In this document: one piece after another, positions 59,282-64,000 of the stretch
How positions within the stretch are numbered: the first letter of the stretch is position 1
Layout of the letters: each line of letters starts with the position of its first letter
Assembly: GCF_014650875.1 (NCBI RefSeq)
Contig: NZ_BMVU01000034.1
Span: 1 to 64,000, forward strand
Direction: 5' to 3'
DNA from: Streptomyces minutiscleroticus
GTDB taxonomy: Bacteria; Actinomycetota; Actinomycetes; Streptomycetales; Streptomycetaceae
Length of the DNA: 64,000 nucleotides
Program-made: the position numbers and the translations under genes
Notes under the pieces: model-generated
The model's database searches: none
Seen by the model: only the letters and a program-made list of their open reading frames with translations
Told to the model about the DNA's origin: nothing

Positions 59282-59932
59282 ATGGCCCGACCGCGCAAGC
59301 CCCTCCTCAGCACCGACCGCATCGTGCGCACGGCACGGGAACTCGTGGACGCGGAGGGCCTGGCGGCCGTCTCCACCCGCCGCCTCGCCGCCGAGCTCGG
59401 CGTGAGCGGGCCCTCCCTCTACAACCACTTCCGCACCAAGGACCAGATCCTGGAGGCGGTCGCGGACTCGGTGAGCGCGCTGGTCGACCTGTCGATGTTC
59501 GAGGACGGCCGCGACTGGCGGACTGCGCTGCACGACTGGGCCCTGTCCTACCGGGCCGCGCTGCGCGCCCACCCGAACATCGTGCCGGTCCTGGCCCGCG
59601 GCCCCGGCCGCCGCCCGGCCGCCCTGCGCCTCGCGGACGCCGTCTACGGCGCGATGGTCGACGCGGGCTGGCCGCCCGCCCAGGCCACCTCGATCGGCGC
59701 GCTGATGCGGTACTTCATCATGGGCTCCGCGCTCGGCTCGTTCGCCGCCGGCTTCGTCGACGACGCCACCGCGTACGACCCCGCCGACTACCCCCACCTC
59801 GGCCAGGCCCACCTCCTGGCCGAGCAGCAGGAGAAGATCGACGACCGGGCCTTCGAGACGGGTCTCGCCGCGCTGCTGGACGGACTGGAGCAGCAGTACG
59901 CGGCGGCGGCGCGGACGGGGACGGCGTCCTAG
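59282..59932 (+). CDS. TetR-family regulator of the ACAD and ALDH-ADH genes
   Basis: A 216-residue regulator. The helix-turn-helix is at about 10-55 (RIVRTARELVDAEGLAAVST, RRLAAELGVSGPSLYNHFRT). The C-terminal domain (WALSYRAALRAHPNIVPVLA, ALMRYFIMGSALGSFAAGF) is of the tetracycline-repressor type. No Shine-Dalgarno precedes ATG 59273 or ATG 59282, and a minus-10-like TTAGTA lies 12 bases before 59273, so the transcript may be leaderless and the start may be 59273. Operator matches suggest it represses itself, the divergent ACAD and the ALDH-ADH operon 3.5 kb away. Confidence 0.87.
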   Translation: MARPRKPLLSTDRIVRTARELVDAEGLAAVSTRRLAAELGVSGPSLYNHFRTKDQILEAVADSVSALVDLSMFEDGRDWRTALHDWALSYRAALRAHPNIVPVLARGPGRRPAALRLADAVYGAMVDAGWPPAQATSIGALMRYFIMGSALGSFAAGFVDDATAYDPADYPHLGQAHLLAEQQEKIDDRAFETGLAALLDGLEQQYAAAARTGTAS

Positions 59933-59935
59933 CGC

Positions 59936-60130
59936 CTGTCCCCGGACGCCGCCCGGGGCGGCCGGCTGCTCGGGGAGGGGCCGCCGCCGCGGCTGCTCGC
60001 CGGGACGGCGGTGTCCTCCGCGGGCGCGGTGGTCGTCGGCCTGTCGATGTCGGACGAGGGGCACGCGTCCGCGCTCGGCGTCCTGCTGTGCCTGCTGGCC
60101 GGGGCGGCCGTGTCGCGGCCGCGGCCGTGC
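59936..60130 (+). pseudogene. Possible remnant of a DMT-type transporter gene
   Basis: In one frame without a proper start, every codon ends in G or C and the translation is hydrophobic and transporter-like: RLLAGTAVSSAGAVVVGLSM then ASALGVLLCLLAGAAVS, as in the helix 4-5 region of EamA exporters. The frame then becomes Arg/Pro-rich. The rest of the 350-base gap to 60282 shows nothing else. Confidence 0.3.
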
Positions 60131-60282
60131 GGCCGCGGGGCGGCGGCGCCCGTGCCGCCCGGCCGGGCACGGCCCCGAGCCGAGTACGAAGCCGTAGTCC
60201 GGCCGGACCGCACGGACAGGCGGTTCGGCGGACAGGCGGTGGGGCGGTTCGGCGGACGGGGGGGGCGGTCCGCCGGCAGGGC

Positions 60283-61365
60283 CTAGAACACCACCAGCGC
60301 CCGGCCGCCCTTGCCCGCGGTCATGTTGTCGAACGCGGCCGGGATGCCGTCGAGGGCGATCCGCTCGGTGACGAGGGCGCCGGGGTCGAGGCGGCCCGCC
60401 CGGATGTGCTCGGCCAGGACGGGCAGGTCGGCCGCCGGGTCGGAGTTGCCGTAGACGCAGCCGGACAGGGTGCGGCCCCAGTGGAAGAGCTCCAGGGCGT
60501 TGAAGGTGACCTGCTGGTCCTTGCCGCCGATGCCGACGACCGTGGTCCGGCCGCCGCGCCGGGTGGACTCCCAGGCCGCGCGGATGGTGACGGCGCGGCC
60601 CACGCACTCGACGGCCACGTCCACGCCCTGCTTCCCGGTCAGGGAGCGGATCTCGCGGGGCGTCCGCTCGCCCGCGACGACGTAGTCGGTGGCCCCGGCC
60701 CCACGCGCCAGCGCCTCCTTCCCGGGCGACACGTCCACCGCGATGATCTTCGAGGCCCCGGCGACGCGGGCCGCCTGGACGGCCGCCAGGCCGACGCCGC
60801 CGACGCCGAACACGGCCACGGTCTCGCCCTCCCGCACCCTCGCCGAGTGGTGCACGGCGCCGTAGCCGGTCAGGACGGCGCAGCCGAGGAGGGCCGCGTC
60901 GGCGAGCGGGACGCCGGACGGCGCGGGCAGCACGCAGCCGGCCGCGACCACGGTCTCCTCGGCGAACGCGGCGACGTTCAGGCCGGGGTACAGGTCGCCG
61001 CCGCCGTCGGCGCGGCGGGCGTGCACCTCGTTCGCGCCCGCGAGCGCGTCGGCGCACAGCCACACCTCGCCGAGCGAGCAGGGGTGGCACTTCCCGCAGG
61101 ACGGGGCCCAGTTGAGGACGACCTCGTCGCCGGGCGCGACGTGGGTGACGCCCTCGCCGACGGAGACGACGGTGCCGGCGCCCTCGTGGCCGAGGACGGC
61201 GGGCAGCGGCACCCGCATGGTGCCGTCGGACAGGGACAGGTCGGAGTGGCAGACCCCGGCGGCGGCGAGGCGGACGCGGACCCGGCCGGGGCCGGGCTCC
61301 GGCAGCTCGATCTCGGTGATCTCCAGCGGGGAACCGACGGCGGGGACGACGGCGGCACGGACCAT
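60283..61365 (-). CDS. Zinc-dependent alcohol dehydrogenase
   Basis: A 360-residue medium-chain dehydrogenase. Catalytic zinc ligands lie in AAGVCHSDLSLSDG (Cys, His/Ser) and VLGHEGAGTVVSVG (His-Glu); the structural-zinc lobe is CGKCHPCSLGEVWLC. The NAD fold opens with VAVFGVGGVGLAAVQAARVA and IIAVDVSPGKEALA, whose Asp favours NAD. It resembles class III and NDMA-type enzymes. ATG 61365 follows AGGAG about 11 bases upstream. It lies 14 bases after the ALDH stop, so the two enzymes act in series: alcohol to aldehyde to acid, or the reverse for detoxification. Confidence 0.92.
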   Translation of the reverse strand: MVRAAVVPAVGSPLEITEIELPEPGPGRVRVRLAAAGVCHSDLSLSDGTMRVPLPAVLGHEGAGTVVSVGEGVTHVAPGDEVVLNWAPSCGKCHPCSLGEVWLCADALAGANEVHARRADGGGDLYPGLNVAAFAEETVVAAGCVLPAPSGVPLADAALLGCAVLTGYGAVHHSARVREGETVAVFGVGGVGLAAVQAARVAGASKIIAVDVSPGKEALARGAGATDYVVAGERTPREIRSLTGKQGVDVAVECVGRAVTIRAAWESTRRGGRTTVVGIGGKDQQVTFNALELFHWGRTLSGCVYGNSDPAADLPVLAEHIRAGRLDPGALVTERIALDGIPAAFDNMTAGKGGRALVVF

Positions 61366-61379
61366 GGGACGCAGAGCTC

Positions 61380-62768
61380 CTAGAACTGGAGGGACTTGGT
61401 CTGGAGGTACTCGGACAGGCCGTGCGGGCCCAGCTCGCGGCCCACGCCGGACTGCTTGTAGCCGCCGAAGGGCGCGAGGGGGTTGAAGCGCCCGCCGTTG
61501 ATGTCGACCTGTCCCGTGTCCAGGCGGCGGGCGAAGGCGACGGCCTCCTCCTCGGTCCCGGCCCAGACGGCGCCGGCGAGCCCGTAGACCGTCCCGTTGG
61601 CGATGCGCACGGCCTCGTCCTCGTCCTCGTACCGCAGGATCGACAGGACCGGGCCGAAGATCTCCTCCTGGGCGATGGCCATGCCGGGGGTGACGTCCGC
61701 GAAGACGGTGGGGCGGACGTAGTAGCCCCGCTCGCGCGGGGCGTCGGGGCCGCCCGCGACGAGCCGCGCGCCCTCCGCCACGCCCTTCTCGATGTAGCCG
61801 CGCACCCGCTCCCGCTGCCGGGCGTTGACCAGCGGGCCGATGCGTTCGCCGTACTTGGCGGCGGCCGCCGCGGCCAGCTCCACGGCCTCGTCGTACTGCG
61901 CGGAGTGGACGAGCATCCGGGTCCAGGCGCTGCACGTCTGGCCGGAGTTGGACATCACGTTGGCGACGCCGACGTTGACGGCCCGGGCCAGGTCGGCGCT
62001 CGGCAGGATCACGTTGGCGGACTTGCCGCCGAGTTCGAGGGCGACGCGCTTGACGGCGGCGCCCGCGATCGCGCCGATGCGCCGGCCGACGGCCGTGGAG
62101 CCGGTGAAGGAGACCATGTCCACGCCCTCGTGCTCGGCGAGCGCCTGGCCCGCGACCGGGCCGAGGCCGGTGACCAGGTTGAACACGCCGGCCGGTACGC
62201 CCGCCTCGTGCACGGCCTCCGCGAAGAGCTGCGCGGTCAGCGGGGTGTCCTCGGCGGGCTTGAGGACCACCGTGCAGCCGGCGGCGAGGGCCGGGGCCAC
62301 CTTGGCGACGATCTGGTGCAGCGGGTAGTTCCAGGGCGTGATCGCGCCGACGACGCCGACCGGCTCCTGGTGGACGGCCGAATTGCCGATCCGCTCCTCG
62401 AAGGGGTACGAGGCGGCCAGCTCGGCGTAGGAGGCGGCGACCGCGATCGGCACGGCCGCGTGGACCGCCTGCGAGAGCGGCGGCGGGGAGCCCAGCTCGG
62501 CGGTGACCGTCTCCGCGATCTCGTCCTTGCGGGCGGTGAGCACGTCGCGCAGGGCCGCGAGCCGGGCGGCGCGCTCGGCGGGCGGGGTGGCCGCCCAGCC
62601 CGGCAGGGCGGCGCGGGCGGCCCGCACGGCGGCGTCGACGTCGTCGGCGGAGGCCGCCGGGACGTGCCCGATCACCTGCTCGTCGGCCGGGTTCACGACG
62701 GCGACGGTGTCCGTCCCGGCGGCGGGGCGCCACGCGCCGTCGATGTACAAGCCGTCGCGTGCCTTCAT
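61380..62768 (-). CDS. Aldehyde dehydrogenase
   Basis: A 462-residue NAD(P)-dependent aldehyde dehydrogenase. GVVGAITPWNYPLHQIVAKV contains the oxyanion Asn, VVLKPAEDTPL the cofactor Lys, FTGSTAVGRRIGAIAG the nucleotide loop, VALELGGKSANVIL the general-base Glu and SNSGQTCSAWTRMLV the nucleophile Cys. The C-terminus PFGGYKQSGVGRELGPHGL is family-typical. ATG 62768 has GGGAGG. First gene of the ALDH-ADH operon; a TetR-type operator lies 70 bases upstream. Confidence 0.95.
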   Translation of the reverse strand: MKARDGLYIDGAWRPAAGTDTVAVVNPADEQVIGHVPAASADDVDAAVRAARAALPGWAATPPAERAARLAALRDVLTARKDEIAETVTAELGSPPPLSQAVHAAVPIAVAASYAELAASYPFEERIGNSAVHQEPVGVVGAITPWNYPLHQIVAKVAPALAAGCTVVLKPAEDTPLTAQLFAEAVHEAGVPAGVFNLVTGLGPVAGQALAEHEGVDMVSFTGSTAVGRRIGAIAGAAVKRVALELGGKSANVILPSADLARAVNVGVANVMSNSGQTCSAWTRMLVHSAQYDEAVELAAAAAAKYGERIGPLVNARQRERVRGYIEKGVAEGARLVAGGPDAPRERGYYVRPTVFADVTPGMAIAQEEIFGPVLSILRYEDEDEAVRIANGTVYGLAGAVWAGTEEEAVAFARRLDTGQVDINGGRFNPLAPFGGYKQSGVGRELGPHGLSEYLQTKSLQF

Positions 62769-62839
62769 CGCGTTCCTCCCGGTGGGCGTCGTCGTCCGCC
62801 GCGCAGGCCGGTGGCACCCGGCCGCTCCACGGCATCCCC

Positions 62840-62859
62840 AAACTAGCGATGTTAGTTTT
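62840..62859. promoter_or_regulatory. Second TetR-type operator, before the ALDH-ADH operon
   Basis: AAACTAGCGATGTTAGTTTT with AAACTA and TAGTTT arms; matches the divergent ACAD/TetR site at 59238-59255. Confidence 0.7.
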
Positions 62860-62914
62860 ACGGCACCAGGGGTGGTCGCGCGAAAGTCCCGCGGAAGCGG
62901 GGGACCGGCCGGCG

Positions 62915-64000
62915 CTACCGCCGCGTGCGTTCCCGTCTGCGCGCCGGACGGCGGACGGCGTCGCCCCCGTCGGGTTCCAGGTCCTCGGCGGGCTCCAAGC
63001 CCCCGGCGGGCTCCGGGTCCCCGGCGGATTCCGGATCTCCGGTGCGGCCCTGGCGCAGACCGAGTCCCGAGGCGGCCAGCAGCAGGACGCCCAGCATGAG
63101 GAAGGGCGCCGCCACGCCCGCGACGCCGGCCACCAGGCCCGCGGCGGCCGGGGCGGCGACCTGGCCGAGCCGGTTGCCGGTCAGGCGCAGGGCGAGCGCG
63201 GTGGAGCGGGCCTCGTCCGGGGCCGCCCTGACCACGGTCGTCATCGACAGCGGCTGGCCCACGCCCAGGCAGAAGCCGAGCACGGCGAGCATCAGCGCGA
63301 GCGCCCAGACCGGGACGGGCAGCGCGATCCCGGCGCACAGCAGGGCCGCGAGCAGGCAGGTGAGGGCGAGCAGCGCGGCCCTCCCGAGCAGCCGCAGCAT
63401 GGGCGTGAGGACCAGCCGGCAGGCGATCGTGGTGGCCGCGCGCAGGCTCAGCAGCAGGCCGATCACGGACGGGGCGATGTCCCGGTGCTCGCCGACCACC
63501 GGCAGGTACGCGGTGAGGATGTCGGTGGCGGACAGGACGGCGAGGCTGACGAAGATGCCCGCCGGGACGCCCCGGGTGCGCAGGATGCGGTGCACGGGCA
63601 CCCGCTCGCCGCGCGGGGCGCCGGACGCGCCGGACGCACGGCGCTCGATGCGCCACAGGGAGGTGAAGGCCACGGCGGCGGTGGCACCCGCGACGAGCAG
63701 GGCGAGGGCGCTGGTGCCTGCCATGTCGGGGCCGCCGATGAGGGCGCCCGCGACGACCGGCCCCGCGAGCTGGCCGAGGGAGGCGCCGATGGTGAAGTGG
63801 CCGAAGTTGCGGTCCTGCTCCTGCGGCGCGGACTGCCGCGCCACGATCGACTGGGCGCCGATGACGAAGCAGAGGTGGCCGAGGCCCATCACGCCGCTCC
63901 ACGCGGCCATCGCCACGAGCGAGTCCACGAGGCCGCTGAACGCGCAGCCGCCCGCGATGAGCACCACGCCGGCCGGCAGCAGCGGGGCGCAGCGGCCCCG
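62915..64000 (-). CDS. MFS transporter, C-terminal part; cut by window edge
   Basis: An open frame enters from the right edge (RGRCAPLLPAGVVLIAGGC) and ends at 62915, 361 residues visible. About nine to ten hydrophobic helices are present, for example WSGVMGLGHLCFVIGAQS, LGQLAGPVVAGALIGG, VWALALMLAVLGFCLGVGQP and APAAAGLVAGVAGVAAPF. The layout with a central polar loop (RRASGASGAPRGERVP) fits the second helix onward of a 12-helix major facilitator. The C-terminal cytosolic tail holds a hexapeptide repeat and a basic end. Substrate unknown. Confidence 0.85.
   Translation of the reverse strand, partial: RGRCAPLLPAGVVLIAGGCAFSGLVDSLVAMAAWSGVMGLGHLCFVIGAQSIVARQSAPQEQDRNFGHFTIGASLGQLAGPVVAGALIGGPDMAGTSALALLVAGATAAVAFTSLWRIERRASGASGAPRGERVPVHRILRTRGVPAGIFVSLAVLSATDILTAYLPVVGEHRDIAPSVIGLLLSLRAATTIACRLVLTPMLRLLGRAALLALTCLLAALLCAGIALPVPVWALALMLAVLGFCLGVGQPLSMTTVVRAAPDEARSTALALRLTGNRLGQVAAPAAAGLVAGVAGVAAPFLMLGVLLLAASGLGLRQGRTGDPESAGDPEPAGGLEPAEDLEPDGGDAVRRPARRRERTRR
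62969..63040 (-). repeat. Four 18-bp repeats coding a hexapeptide in the MFS tail
   Basis: Read in frame: GDPESA, GDPEPA, GGLEPA, EDLEPD. In the cytosolic C-terminal tail, in register. Confidence 0.85.

Overview
The window is ordinary high-GC Streptomyces chromosome: codon third positions are almost all G or C, and it carries mycothiol biosynthesis (mshC), two chaplins, the gyl glycerol operon, soxR, TetR-rich acyl-CoA clusters and leaderless promoters of the TAGxxT type. The gene order (metH, gylR-glpF-glpK-glpD, parJ, mshC, corA-like, chpC, chpH, tRNA-Leu, gntR-gntK-gntP, soxR) matches, from memory, the S. coelicolor SCO1650 to SCO1700 segment. No phage, insertion sequence or CRISPR array was seen.

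Layout. 1-10 kb: the start of a leftward gene with a long repeat-built disordered N-terminus (probably a site-2 protease), a RecB-type nuclease, an orphan LuxR-type response regulator, an orphan family-5 solute-binding lipoprotein, a HAD phosphatase and metH. 9.5-15.8 kb: gylR and the glpF-glpK-glpD operon, with three matching candidate GylR sites, then an extra FadR-type regulator. 16-20.5 kb: parJ, then an accessory-looking pair, a signal-less subtilisin and a glutamine-rich protein sharing a C-terminal module and a PFGQ motif. 20.6-32.4 kb: mshC, a PI3/4-kinase-like protein, DUF3090, a histidine phosphatase, a CorA-type channel, a ferritin-like protein, an LLM oxidoreductase, an aldo/keto reductase coupled to a RecD2-like protein that has lost its ATPase motifs, and two small conserved genes. 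32.4-35.5 kb: chpC, chpH, an M20 peptidase and tRNA-Leu(GAG). 35.6-44.9 kb: YchJ-like protein, the gluconate genes gntR/gntK-gntP, an FAD dehydrogenase, a DMT permease, a NUDIX hydrolase, two DUF202 proteins and a quinone oxidoreductase.

45-49 kb holds an APH-type kinase next to an ACAD10/11-like acyl-CoA dehydrogenase, a TetR regulator and a short-chain dehydrogenase. A common operator-like sequence lies before both the kinase and the dehydrogenase, and the gene content resembles the phosphorylation-dependent 4-hydroxyacyl-CoA route (LvaA/LvaC/LvaD). 49-54 kb: a NamZ-like exo-muramidase and a penicillin-acylase family enzyme. 54-59 kb: a zinc-ribbon protein, soxR with a frameshifted downstream gene, and a MaoC dehydratase and a TetR gene that share an operator. 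59-64 kb: an acyl-CoA dehydrogenase divergent from a TetR gene, a possible transporter remnant, an ADH-ALDH operon with a matching operator, and an MFS exporter running off the right edge.

The most novel item is the subtilisin/glutamine-rich pair at 17.9-20.5 kb. Other observations are the RecD2 pseudo-helicase, three divided TetR regulons with recognisable operators, a chpH promoter that fits sigma-BldN, two DnaA boxes before the reductase/pseudo-helicase operon, and many in-frame or intergenic short tandem repeats. Synteny statements come from memory of S. coelicolor; all motif and repeat statements were read from the sequence by hand.
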